From Metabacillus litoralis (GTDB taxonomy: Bacteria > Bacillota > Bacilli > Bacillales > Bacillaceae): a stretch of DNA of 64,000 nt. Below the pieces are notes generated by a model that was not told where the DNA came from, searched no databases, and worked only from the letters and a program-made list of their open reading frames with translations. The DNA is taken from contig NZ_CP033043.1 in NCBI RefSeq assembly GCF_003667825.1, positions 4,782,501 through 4,846,500 of the forward strand, in the 5' to 3' direction. This document shows, piece by piece, positions 17,409-25,679 of the stretch. The translations under genes and the position numbers were made by a program. Each line of letters begins with the position of its first letter. The first letter of the stretch is position 1.

Positions 17409-18026
17409 AAGAGGCATCAAAGTTAAATAGAAATCGATTGAAGAGCGCAGCTCATTTAATTCATCAATAATGACTTCAAAGTGAGCACTTTTTCCACTTT
17501 CAATGATATCGGGGCGAAGGAGGCTGAGTAAATCCTGTATTTTCTCAAGCTTCCTTGGAAGGTCCTTCATATTATCAGACGAACTTATTAAATTATATAT
17601 ATCTGAGTCTGTTAGAAACGGCTGAAATAATGAAATAATTTCTTTTCGATGATGCTGTTCAAATTGATCTTGGTCAGTCACTGTTAATTGTTCTCGAAGC
17701 ATATTAACCTGGTGGCTGACTTTTTTTAGATTTTCTCTTAAAGGAATACTTACCACATATAATAAACCTTCATGATTTTGTTTAATATATAGTTCAAATA
17801 ATTCTAATGAATTTTCAATTGTAATCATATTTGCTTCAAATTTATCTTTTTCCTTTGTGGATAGGAAATATTGGACTTTGTTTCGGCTTTCTTGATCAAC
17901 AAGGTCAAGGAAGTTTTTAGATTTAGAGAAAATTTGATGTGACATTGAAGATGAATCTATCACATCAAGCTGTGAATTTAAAACAAAAACAGGTACAGGT
18001 ACGTTTTCAAGTGCGTACATTTGCAC
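17391..18026 (-). CDS. PAS-like partner of the cobalamin-binding protein (module 1)
   Basis: A 211-residue protein of unknown function. Residues 1-70 resemble a PAS core (VPVPVFVLNSQLDVIDSS, then NFLDLVDQESRNKVQYFLS) and align clearly with the N-terminus of the 61911-62654 protein, but here the STAS domain is missing; instead there is a helical, charged C-terminal half. GTG at 18026 follows AAGAAGGTG; ATG two codons later is an alternative. It lies 18 bases downstream of the cobalamin-binding gene and is surely co-transcribed. It overlaps the convergent kinase fusion by 18 bases, so the two transcripts run into each other with no terminator between. Confidence 0.65.
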   Translation of the reverse strand: MQMYALENVPVPVFVLNSQLDVIDSSSMSHQIFSKSKNFLDLVDQESRNKVQYFLSTKEKDKFEANMITIENSLELFELYIKQNHEGLLYVVSIPLRENLKKVSHQVNMLREQLTVTDQDQFEQHHRKEIISLFQPFLTDSDIYNLISSSDNMKDLPRKLEKIQDLLSLLRPDIIESGKSAHFEVIIDELNELRSSIDFYLTLMPLLDRFD

Positions 18027-18044
18027 ACCACACCTTCTTAAAAG

Positions 18045-18701
18045 TTAAGCTTCAATCCCAATAAGTTTGCCATTAATAAATGCCGTTAAGTTTTCCAGAT
18101 TAGGAACTATGAGTGTTTGATTAGATATGAACTTTGATAAATCATACTTTTCTGCTAGTCTACTTCCGAGTATAATCGTCGGCTTATGATCTAGCATCTC
18201 AAGTGTTTGAATGTATTCTGGTAGATTTTTTAGATGATGTGAAACTGTTACTGATAAACAAATCACATCAGGCTTAGATTTATTTGCATAGTAAATGGCA
18301 TGTTGTAACGGTAAATTAGGACCTAAATATTTTACATTCCAAGAGTTTTGCTTGAAAATTGATGCTGCCATCTTTATTCCAACATAGTGCTCTTCACCTT
18401 CAATACAGAATAGCATAACCTGCTTTTGACTTCCTATCACTTGCTCATCATTCTGGTCTAAGTGAAAATCGAGCTTTGTTAAAACATAATCAGCTGTTCC
18501 TGTAGCTAAATGCTCATCAGCAACACTGATTTCATCAATTTCCCATAAGTAACCTATATAATATAATGCTTCCTTTATAACATTTTCATAGATGTAGAGG
18601 GAGGTAAATCCTTCATGTAAGAGCTTCTCAATTATTTTAAATGAACTTACGGTGTCACCAAGTAAAAGAAATTGAGCAAACTTCTTAGTTAAATCAGTCA
18701 T
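18045..18701 (-). CDS. Stand-alone cobalamin-binding protein with CarH-type W-x9-EH motif (module 1)
   Basis: A 218-residue protein made of a helical cap domain (about 1-85; B12-binding_2 type) and a Rossmann-like cobalamin-binding domain (about 92-215). Trp53, Glu63 and His64 form W-x9-EH, the motif of adenosylcobalamin photoreceptors such as CarH. The cobalt-ligand motif is E103-x-H105-x2-G108, and the tail has SVTVSHH and ILGSRLA loops as in the family. There is no MerR-type DNA-binding domain, so it must act through a partner, probably the PAS-like protein behind it. A start at 18764 is possible, but ATG 18701 has AAAGGA at a good distance. A paralogue lies at 62660-63310. Confidence 0.8.
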   Translation of the reverse strand: MTDLTKKFAQFLLLGDTVSSFKIIEKLLHEGFTSLYIYENVIKEALYYIGYLWEIDEISVADEHLATGTADYVLTKLDFHLDQNDEQVIGSQKQVMLFCIEGEEHYVGIKMAASIFKQNSWNVKYLGPNLPLQHAIYYANKSKPDVICLSVTVSHHLKNLPEYIQTLEMLDHKPTIILGSRLAEKYDLSKFISNQTLIVPNLENLTAFINGKLIGIEA

Positions 18702-19092
18702 GTATGTCAGTCCTTTCTGATTTAAACTACCTCCTATTATACTCTTTCCTTCATTGTTCTTCATCTTTTAATAAGAAGAAAATAATGGTGAGTTTCGTAA
18801 AGTTATAAGACGAATTAGGTTACAGAAATCATTTATACTTTCCCTATTTTCGAATCTCTTAAACTAGTTTTTATAAAAAAGAGCATGTCAGATTCTCCTC
18901 CTAATACTTTAATTAAAACTTATCGAGTTTAATTTGTGGCGAAAATGTGGACGTATTTAGATAAATTCCATAATTTGAAATATACATCTTTTCTCAATTT
19001 GTTTTTTGTGATACATTAATTAATGTAGTTGATAATCAATCTCAACAGGTGTGAATCGTAGATAAATACACGTTCTTTTTTTTATCATTTAA

Positions 19093-19107
19093 TGATAATG
19101 ATTATCA
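19093..19107. promoter_or_regulatory. Fur box upstream of the siderophore permease operon
   Basis: TGATAATGATTATCA is a perfect 7-1-7 Fur box. Bases 18765-19234 otherwise contain only AT-rich leader sequence; I see no gene there. The box is 128 bases before the first permease start and would repress the operon when iron is plentiful. Confidence 0.9.
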
Positions 19108-19234
19108 TATGTTAATTAAGTGTGAGAGGGCTCTTGGTTTGTCATACTTTTATTTACATACTTGATAGATTCAACTTGGAATAATAATTGGTTCAATTGT
19201 TGTACTAAGAATAAATAGGTTATGAGGGTTTCAA

Positions 19235-20188
19235 ATGAGATTATGGATGCTAGGAATTGCAGCTATCGTCCTGTCTTTTATTTCGCTTTTCATCGGAGCA
19301 ATTGATATTACACCAATGGACTTGCTTAATTGGGATTCAGACGAAACACATATTTTCCTAATAAGCCGAATTCCACGTTTAATTGCGATTATATTAGCGG
19401 GGGCAGGGATGAGTATTGCCGGCTTAATTATGCAGTCTTTAAGCCGAAATAAATTTGTATCACCAACAACTGCTGGGACATTAGACGCAGCAAGGCTAGG
19501 TATTTTAATTTCAATGCTATTTTTTACGAATGTAACATATACCCAGCAAGTTATTTTTAGTTTTGCTTTTGCATTGGCTGGAACATTCGTATTTATGCAG
19601 ATTTTGGATCGTATAAAATTTAAAGATGTTATTTTTGTTCCATTAATTGGAATTATGTATGGGAATATTTTATCTTCCATTACCACTTTTTTAGGGTATG
19701 AAGCTGATCTACTTCAAAACCTCTCTTCCTGGCTCATGGGGAGCTTTACTTTGATTATTTCTGGTCGCTATGAACTTTTATATGTTAGTATTCCAGCCGT
19801 TATTTTAGCTTATATTTATGCAAATAAATTTACAGTAGCCGGAATGGGAGAAGATTTTGCGAAGAATCTAGGCTTAAGTTATAAGCTGATTCTAAATATT
19901 GGTCTTATTCTTGTTGCAATTATTTCAACAACAGTTGTTCTCACTGTTGGGGTTATTCCATTTTTGGGACTAATTGTACCAAATATTGTTTCTCTTTATT
20001 TAGGTGATAATTTACGCAAAACAATACCACATACCGCGGTATTGGGGGTTGTTTTCTTATTAATATGTGATATTTTAGGGCGGATCATTATTCACCCTTA
20101 TGAGATTCCAGTTAATGTAACAGTGGCAGTGATAGGCAGTGCGATCTTCTTAACGATGCTACTTAGGGGGAGAGCATATGCGAAATAG
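19235..20188 (+). CDS. Iron-siderophore ABC transporter permease (YclN/FatD type)
   Basis: A 317-residue membrane protein of the FecCD family with about nine hydrophobic helices. Family segments seen include GAGMSIAGLIMQSLSRNKFVSPTT near residue 65 (split by me here only in description) and VGVIPFLGLIVPNIVSLYLG near 240. It pairs with the 20178 product to form the channel for a ferric siderophore. Its end overlaps the next start by 11 bases. Fur box upstream. The set (permease-permease-ATPase-binding protein) matches B. subtilis yclNOPQ, which takes up petrobactin; ligand identity here is inferred only. Confidence 0.88.
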   Translation: MRLWMLGIAAIVLSFISLFIGAIDITPMDLLNWDSDETHIFLISRIPRLIAIILAGAGMSIAGLIMQSLSRNKFVSPTTAGTLDAARLGILISMLFFTNVTYTQQVIFSFAFALAGTFVFMQILDRIKFKDVIFVPLIGIMYGNILSSITTFLGYEADLLQNLSSWLMGSFTLIISGRYELLYVSIPAVILAYIYANKFTVAGMGEDFAKNLGLSYKLILNIGLILVAIISTTVVLTVGVIPFLGLIVPNIVSLYLGDNLRKTIPHTAVLGVVFLLICDILGRIIIHPYEIPVNVTVAVIGSAIFLTMLLRGRAYAK

Positions 20189-21131
20189 AACAAAACTGAT
20201 TTTATTAGTAGCTATTGCTATTGTATGTATCTTGTTTTATGGCTTTTACGATATAAAGGGCGGCTTTGACTATGCCTTTCCAAAGCGTATGCTCCGAGTT
20301 TCAGCAATGATTGTAACTGGTATTGCCATCTCTTATTCAACTGTTGTATTCCAGACAATCACACATAATCGGATTTTAACACCTTCTGTTATGGGACTTG
20401 ATTCGATGTATCAAGTCGTACAAACATTAATTTACTTCTTTGCGGGTTCAATGTCAGTTTGGGTGTTAAATAAATACTTAAACTTTGGTGCAGCAATTCT
20501 TGCAATGGTAGTGTTTGCAATGCTTTTATATCGCTTTTTGTTTAGGGCTGATAAGCATCCAATCTATTTTCTACTATTAATAGGGATGATCATAGGTACA
20601 CTTCTTGGAAGTTTGGTAACATTTCTACAAGTATTGATTGATCCAGTTGAATATTTAAGTCTTCAAAGCCGTTTGTTTGCAACCTTTACAAACGTAAAGG
20701 CTGAGTTGTTGTTTATCTCAATTGGTATTCTATTCTTTGCGTTTCTTTATGGCTACCTTATTATGGGGAAACTGGATGTTATGTCACTTGGCCGGGAAAA
20801 TGCTATGAACCTTGGTATAAACTATGACAGTATGGTTATGAGAATTTTAATTTTATCTTCTGTTTTAATCGCAACATCAACAGCGCTTGTTGGACCAATT
20901 ACATTTTTTGGACTAATTGTTGCAAATCTTTCCTATCAATATTTGGTCACATATAAACACTCTATTCACATAATAGGTGCGAGTTTAATTAGTATTATTG
21001 CACTTGTTGGTGGGCAATTCCTTGTGGAGCATATCTTTGAATTACGCACAACGTTAAGTGTCATTATTAACTTTATCGGTGGAATTTACTTTATTTATCT
21101 ATTACTTAAGGAAAGTAGGGCAGCAGGATGA
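20178..21131 (+). CDS. Iron-siderophore ABC transporter permease (YclO/FatC type)
   Basis: The second FecCD-family permease, 317 residues. GGGGGAGAG lies in front of the ATG and inside the end of the previous gene. It carries LVGPITFFGLIVANLSYQY near residue 240, the family signature for the loop that contacts the ATPase. The stop TGA overlaps the ATG of the ATPase gene (ATGA), indicating translational coupling. Confidence 0.88.
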   Translation: MRNRTKLILLVAIAIVCILFYGFYDIKGGFDYAFPKRMLRVSAMIVTGIAISYSTVVFQTITHNRILTPSVMGLDSMYQVVQTLIYFFAGSMSVWVLNKYLNFGAAILAMVVFAMLLYRFLFRADKHPIYFLLLIGMIIGTLLGSLVTFLQVLIDPVEYLSLQSRLFATFTNVKAELLFISIGILFFAFLYGYLIMGKLDVMSLGRENAMNLGINYDSMVMRILILSSVLIATSTALVGPITFFGLIVANLSYQYLVTYKHSIHIIGASLISIIALVGGQFLVEHIFELRTTLSVIINFIGGIYFIYLLLKESRAAG

Positions 21132-21895
21132 TTGAAATCAAAGGATTAACAAAACAATTTGGTAAAAAGCCTGTTGTAGAGGATGTTTCAGTTACGATCG
21201 AGCCGGGAACCATTACATCGTTTATAGGGCCGAATGGAGCTGGTAAGTCAACACTTCTTTCTATGGTGAGCCGCTTATTAGAAGCAGATACAGGTGAAGT
21301 ACTACTCGACCAAAACAATGTGAAGAAGTGGAAGTCCTCAGAATTTGCGAAGAGAGTATCTATTTTAAGGCAAGCAAACCACCTAAACGTTCGATTAACA
21401 GTTCGTGAGCTGGTTGCGTTTGGTCGCTATCCGTATTCGAAAGGACGTTTAACAGCTGAAGATGATAAATTTGTTGATCAAGCGATTGATTATATGAATT
21501 TAGCAGATATGCAAGACAAATTTTTAGATGAATTATCAGGCGGTCAGAAGCAAAGGGCATTTATTGCAATGGTCATTGCCCAGGATACTGATTATGTCTT
21601 ATTAGATGAGCCTTTAAATAATTTAGATATGAAGCATTCAGTTCAAATTATGAAAATTTTACGCAGATTAGTTGATGAACTTGGAAAAACAGTTGTTATC
21701 GTTTTACATGACATTAACTTTGCATCCGTTTATTCAGATCGTATCGTTGCATTGAAAAATGGAAGGCTGATGAAAAACGGGCCAACTCATGAAATCATAA
21801 ATTCTGATGCCTTACGTGAAATTTATGATATGGATATTCCTGTACAGGAGCAGAATGGATGCAGAATTTGTGTCTATTTTAATTCACATACGTAA
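21128..21895 (+). CDS. Iron-siderophore ABC transporter ATPase (YclP type)
   Basis: A 255-residue cytoplasmic ATPase. Walker A GPNGAGKST (about 35-43), signature LSGGQKQRAFIA (about 136-147), Walker B DYVLLDEP (about 155-162) and the switch His in VLHDINFA (about 192) are all intact. It powers uptake by the two permeases with which it is translationally coupled. Confidence 0.92.
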   Translation: MIEIKGLTKQFGKKPVVEDVSVTIEPGTITSFIGPNGAGKSTLLSMVSRLLEADTGEVLLDQNNVKKWKSSEFAKRVSILRQANHLNVRLTVRELVAFGRYPYSKGRLTAEDDKFVDQAIDYMNLADMQDKFLDELSGGQKQRAFIAMVIAQDTDYVLLDEPLNNLDMKHSVQIMKILRRLVDELGKTVVIVLHDINFASVYSDRIVALKNGRLMKNGPTHEIINSDALREIYDMDIPVQEQNGCRICVYFNSHT

Positions 21896-21917
21896 GAAAA
21901 TTAGATAAACAAGGTTA

Positions 21918-21948
21918 ACCTAGAGAAATCAATTAGATTTCTTTAGGT
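21918..21948 (+). terminator. Hairpin between ATPase and binding-protein genes
   Basis: A 13-bp stem (21918-21930 with 21936-21948, one G.U) and a 5-nt loop, without a clear U-run. It may limit read-through so that the binding protein is expressed mainly from its own Fur-controlled promoter. Confidence 0.45.
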
Positions 21949-22045
21949 ATTGTTCATAAATTATTGTCATATTTTTGATAATTTAGAAAAAAAAACTAAT
22001 AAACTCTTAAAAAGTTATTGACTAAAAAGTATTAATAGATCATAA

Positions 22046-22076
22046 TGATAATCGTTATCACTGATAATGATTATCA
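22046..22076. promoter_or_regulatory. Tandem Fur boxes before the siderophore-binding protein gene
   Basis: Two 7-1-7 boxes, TGATAATCGTTATCA (22046-22060) and TGATAATGATTATCA (22062-22076), are one base apart. They show that the binding-protein gene has its own iron-controlled promoter. An upstream in-frame ATG at 22067 falls inside the second box, which argues against that start. Confidence 0.9.
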
Positions 22077-22111
22077 TTAACGATAAAGACTATAAAAGGG
22101 AGAGAAAAGAC

Positions 22112-23158
22112 ATGAGAAAAACAAATTTATTAATTGCATTGTTAGCAGCTATGGTATTAATGCTTGCTGCTTGTGGTTCTAACGATGAAGCTTCAACAGA
22201 ACCTACAAAAAAAGAATCAACAGAAACTGCTGAAGCAGAAGGTCAAGAAGAAGCAGCAGCAGGAGAAGAAGGTCCAGCATACCCAATGACTGTATCTCCA
22301 ACAGTTGCTGTAAGTGAAGGTAGAGATGGAAGTTCAACTAGTTTTGAAGATGTGGAATTTGAAAGTATGCCTGAAAAAATTGTTGTGTTCGATTATGGTT
22401 TCTTAGATACACTAGATGCACTAGGTGTTGAAGGAATTGTAGGGGTTGCAAAAGATACTAGCCTGCCAGCTCACCTTGAAAAATATGCTTCTGATGAGTA
22501 TAAAAGTATTGGTAGCTTGAAGGAGCCTTTACTAGAAGATATCGCTGAAATGGCTCCTGATGTAATTTTTATCTCTGGTCGTCAGTCAGCATTCTATGAG
22601 GAACTAAAAGAAATCGCTCCTGTTGTGTTTGTGGGTACTTCACAAGATGACTACTGGAACACATTCTTATCTTCAGTAGATTTAGCAGCAAAAATGTTTG
22701 GTAAAGAAGCTGAAGCTGAAGAATACACAGCAAAGTTCGATTCAGCTTTAGAAGAAGTTAAAGCATTAGCTGGAACCTATGAAACTTCATTAGTAACAAT
22801 GTACAATGAAGGTAAATTATCGGGCTTCGCATCAAACTCTAATTTTGGTTACATTTATAACATTTATGGCTTCAAACCAGTAACAGAAGATATCGAATCT
22901 TCATCACACGGTTCTAATTTCGGCTTCGAAGCAATTTTAGAATTCAATCCACAGGTATTATTTGTCATTGATCGTACAGCGGCAATTGGCGGCGAATCTA
23001 ATATTGATGCTGATATGGAAAATGATATTATTAAGAAAACAGATGCTTATAAAAATGGAAAAATTGTTTATCTAGATGGCCCACTATGGTACTTAAGTGG
23101 TGGGGGTTTACAATCCGAGCTTGCCAAAATTGAAGAAGTGTTAGCTGAATTAAAATAA
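22112..23158 (+). CDS. Iron-siderophore-binding lipoprotein (YclQ type)
   Basis: A 348-residue surface lipoprotein. The signal peptide ends in the lipobox LMLAAC (Cys about 21), followed by an acidic, Ala-rich linker (to about 60) and a two-lobed periplasmic-binding fold (EKIVVFDYGFLDTLDALG; PDVIFISGRQS; YLDGPLWYLSGGG). It captures the ferric siderophore for the YclNOP-like importer encoded just before. GGGAG precedes ATG 22112. It is set apart by its own tandem Fur boxes, so binding protein can be made in excess. Confidence 0.9.
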   Translation: MRKTNLLIALLAAMVLMLAACGSNDEASTEPTKKESTETAEAEGQEEAAAGEEGPAYPMTVSPTVAVSEGRDGSSTSFEDVEFESMPEKIVVFDYGFLDTLDALGVEGIVGVAKDTSLPAHLEKYASDEYKSIGSLKEPLLEDIAEMAPDVIFISGRQSAFYEELKEIAPVVFVGTSQDDYWNTFLSSVDLAAKMFGKEAEAEEYTAKFDSALEEVKALAGTYETSLVTMYNEGKLSGFASNSNFGYIYNIYGFKPVTEDIESSSHGSNFGFEAILEFNPQVLFVIDRTAAIGGESNIDADMENDIIKKTDAYKNGKIVYLDGPLWYLSGGGLQSELAKIEEVLAELK

Positions 23159-23163
23159 TAATG

Positions 23164-23220
23164 AAAAGGACTGTTTAAAATGGTAGTGAAAGCTATCTTT
23201 AGACAGTCCTTTTTTGTTTT
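23164..23220 (+). terminator. Rho-independent terminator of the siderophore operon
   Basis: A 16-bp stem (23164-23179 with 23198-23213, one G.U) and a T-rich tail TTTTTTGTTTTT. Confidence 0.88.
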
Positions 23221-23230
23221 TGCTAAATTA

Positions 23231-23248
23231 ATTAAACGTTTGTTTAAT
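23231..23248. promoter_or_regulatory. 18-bp perfect palindrome, candidate operator of the flavoprotein gene
   Basis: ATTAAAC-GTTT-GTTTAAT is a perfect dyad 48 bases before the ATG at 23296. Its size and form suit a TetR- or MarR-family repressor. No such regulator gene is adjacent. Confidence 0.5.
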
Positions 23249-23295
23249 ATATCCTTGGTAATATCATACTAGTAGAAAATGCTATGGAGGCTTCA

Positions 23296-23877
23296 ATGAA
23301 AACACTTATTATTTTAGCACACCCTAGTAAGAATAGTTTTAATGCTTCCATTTCTTATGAGGTGGAAATGCACTTAACCAATAAAGGTCATGAGGTAAGA
23401 GTTCGTGATCTATATGCATTAAAGTTTAATCCTGTTTTGGAGGAAGATAATCATACTAATTTTTCCCAAAATAAAATATCGGAAGAAATCATAGAAGAAC
23501 AAAAGAAAATTTTGTGGGCAGAAAACCTTGTGTTTATCTTTCCAACATGGTGGTGTGGTATGCCTGCAATCTTAAAGGGATACTTCGATCGGGTGTTCAC
23601 AAATGGATTTGCCTTCAGGTATGAGCATTTAAAGGGTGCTGAAGGTTTACTCAAAGGGAAAAAATGTGTTGTGTTTCAAACAACAAGTCAAACGGAGGAC
23701 TTTATGAAGCCAAATCAGCTTATCGCATCAATGGAAACTTCTATGGATGTTGGCATTCTAGATTATTGTGGATTAAATGTTATCACACACAAATTTTTTT
23801 ATTCTGTACCGAATGTAGACAAGGATGCAAGAGAAAAAATGCTTAAGGAAGTAAAAAGTATTGTAGATATTTTATAA
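23296..23877 (+). CDS. NAD(P)H-dependent flavin oxidoreductase (quinone reductase / MdaB-KefF type)
   Basis: A 193-residue flavodoxin-fold protein beginning MKTLIILAHPSKNSFNASI, the FMN/FAD phosphate-binding region of the NQO-type family, with the conserved FPTWWCGMPAILKGYFDRVF segment at about 80-100. It probably carries out two-electron reduction of quinones or other electrophiles. A start at 23284 is possible, but ATG 23296 has GGAGG 5 bases upstream. A palindromic operator suggests induction by a toxic electrophile. Confidence 0.8.
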   Translation: MKTLIILAHPSKNSFNASISYEVEMHLTNKGHEVRVRDLYALKFNPVLEEDNHTNFSQNKISEEIIEEQKKILWAENLVFIFPTWWCGMPAILKGYFDRVFTNGFAFRYEHLKGAEGLLKGKKCVVFQTTSQTEDFMKPNQLIASMETSMDVGILDYCGLNVITHKFFYSVPNVDKDAREKMLKEVKSIVDIL

Positions 23878-23961
23878 TTTATTATTCTTATCCAATCTAC
23901 TAAGTCGCTTATTATAGCAGTACCTAACTATGTTATAATTTATATAACATTAAAGGAAAGC

Positions 23962-24552
23962 GTGGTAGTGATCGTGAAAAAGCTATCATATTTATTAATT
24001 GTTATTGGATTAGGAATCGTAGGCTATGCAGGATGGGAGATTTTTGATACTAAAATGCAAACATCGAATTCGTTAGCTGAAGCGAAGTCGATTGTAGAAT
24101 CTGCCCCTGATAAAGAAATATACAAAGAGGAAGATGGTACGTTTAAACCGCCGATAGGTGAGGCAATTGGAATCCTACATATTCCAAGATTAAATGCGGA
24201 CTTGCCAATTGTAGAAGGAACAGACCCTGATGATCTTGAAAAAGGCGTTGGCCATTATAAGGGAAGCTATTATCCTAATGAAAATGGACAAATTGTTTTG
24301 TCTGGACATAGAGATACCGTTTTTCGTAAAGCGGGTGAGTTAGAAGTTGGTGATACATTTGAAGTTATATTACCGTATGGAAATTTTGAGTACGAAATTA
24401 CCGGAACGAAAATCGTTGAAGCCGACGATTTAAGTATTATTACTCTTCAAAATGAGTATGAAGAGCTTTTAGTGACGACTTGCTATCCATTTAGCTATGT
24501 AGGAAATGCTCCACAACGTTATATTATTTATGCAAAAAAGAAAGAAGTATAA
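23962..24552 (+). CDS. Class D-type sortase (YhcS-like)
   Basis: A 196-residue cysteine transpeptidase that links LPxTG-type proteins to cell wall. It has one N-terminal membrane anchor (about 5-22), then the sortase barrel with catalytic His in LSGHRDTVFR, Cys in TTCYPF and Arg in PQRYIIY. The TCYPF context is that of class D. In B. subtilis the yhcS sortase lies just before yhcT, as here, but its known substrate gene yhcR is not seen in this window. GTG 23962 follows AAAGGAAAG; two in-frame GTGs (23968, 23974) are alternatives. Confidence 0.85.
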   Translation: MVVIVKKLSYLLIVIGLGIVGYAGWEIFDTKMQTSNSLAEAKSIVESAPDKEIYKEEDGTFKPPIGEAIGILHIPRLNADLPIVEGTDPDDLEKGVGHYKGSYYPNENGQIVLSGHRDTVFRKAGELEVGDTFEVILPYGNFEYEITGTKIVEADDLSIITLQNEYEELLVTTCYPFSYVGNAPQRYIIYAKKKEV

Positions 24553-24556
24553 TAAG

Positions 24557-24602
24557 AAACGATTTAGTATGTCATGCGACTGTGCTAAATCGTTTTTTAT
24601 AT
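24557..24602. terminator. Bidirectional terminator between sortase and tatC
   Basis: An 11-bp stem AAACGATTTAG (24557-24567) with CTAAATCGTTT (24585-24595), followed by TTTATATT. Confidence 0.82.
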
Positions 24603-24612
24603 TGTAGGTGTT

Positions 24613-25344
24613 TTATTGTGCCACTTGCTCTGATTCATGAATTAGCTTTTTTCGATAAACTATTTTTGATAATGTAACACTAAATTCATATAAAAGAACT
24701 AACGGTACAATAACCAGAATATCTGATATGAAGTCTGGGGGTGTAATAAGTACCGATATAACGATTAAGAAGAAATAAGAAATTTTTCTTGATTTTGCAA
24801 GCCTCTGTGGATTAATAATCCCAAGTCTCGTTAAAAACATAATAATAGCAGGCATCTCAAATAAAAAGCCAAAGGGTACGGTTAGATTAATCATGAATCT
24901 AAAGTATTTATCCACTGTGAAAAATGTTTCGAACTGATCACCTGCAAGTGATTGGAGAAAGGATAGGACAATTGGAAACAGTAGAAAATACCCAAATGCG
25001 ATTCCTGAAATAAACAAAATGAAGATACCGGGAATAAAAGCTAACGTTACTTTTTGCTCTTCTTTTCTGAGACCAGGCTTAACAAAAAGCCAAATTTGAA
25101 ATGCAGCAACAGGAATTGTAAATGTAATCGCGCTGATTCCTGCAATAGCCATGTAGATCCATAGAATATCACCAGGACCTAAGATTGCTAGTTTATCATT
25201 TAGATCTTTTACTAAGAAATGATGAATATCTTGAACGTATAGAAAAGAGATGATGAGAAAAAGAAGAAATGAAGCTAACGTAATAATTACCCTTTTTCTT
25301 AATTCACTTAAATGATCAACAACGTTCATTTCAGTAAGATCCAC
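24613..25344 (-). CDS. tatC: Sec-independent protein translocase TatC
   Basis: A 243-residue inner-membrane protein with six hydrophobic helices and the TatC hallmarks: MDLTEMNVVDHLSELRKRVI at the N-terminus (twin-arginine receptor region), FVKPGLRKEE near 90 and FGFLFEMPAIIMFL near 155. With TatA it forms the receptor and pore that exports folded proteins with a twin-arginine signal. It lies third in phoX-tatA-tatC and most likely serves the PhoX protein encoded upstream, like TatAd-TatCd for PhoD in B. subtilis. Confidence 0.93.
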   Translation of the reverse strand: MDLTEMNVVDHLSELRKRVIITLASFLLFLIISFLYVQDIHHFLVKDLNDKLAILGPGDILWIYMAIAGISAITFTIPVAAFQIWLFVKPGLRKEEQKVTLAFIPGIFILFISGIAFGYFLLFPIVLSFLQSLAGDQFETFFTVDKYFRFMINLTVPFGFLFEMPAIIMFLTRLGIINPQRLAKSRKISYFFLIVISVLITPPDFISDILVIVPLVLLYEFSVTLSKIVYRKKLIHESEQVAQ

Positions 25345-25428
25345 CTTTTACAACCCCTTTCAGAAGCCCGTATTTCTCGAATGATAAAGAAGTAAGCAGG
25401 TATGGGACCTGCCTACTTTTACTGTTTA

Positions 25429-25659
25429 TTAACTACCTGTTTTACTATTAGGTCTCTCAATAGCTTGTAGCTTTGAGTTTTCTTCTGCTTTATCGTCTTC
25501 TTTGTTATCACCATTAACTAGATCATTTGTGGCTTTTTTAAATTCCTTAAGCGTTGAACCAAAAGCTCGTCCAATCTCAGGAAGTTTTGAAGGTCCGAAA
25601 ATAATTAGTGCAATAACTAAAATAATGATTAATCCGGGAATTCCAATATTTTGTAGCAT
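25429..25659 (-). CDS. tatA: Twin-arginine translocase subunit TatA
   Basis: A 76-residue protein with one N-terminal membrane helix (about 5-21), the [23 protein letters not shown] hinge and amphipathic helix (given here as the family signature starting at residue 22), and a charged tail. GGAGGAAG precedes the ATG. It lies between phoX and tatC. Confidence 0.92.
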   Translation of the reverse strand: MLQNIGIPGLIIILVIALIIFGPSKLPEIGRAFGSTLKEFKKATNDLVNGDNKEDDKAEENSKLQAIERPNSKTGS

Positions 25660-25679
25660 CTATCTTCCTCCAATTATCA

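Noticed and set aside
22067..22111. ATG 22067 as start of the siderophore-binding protein
   Set aside because: Lies inside a Fur box and would place 15 charged residues before the lipoprotein signal peptide.
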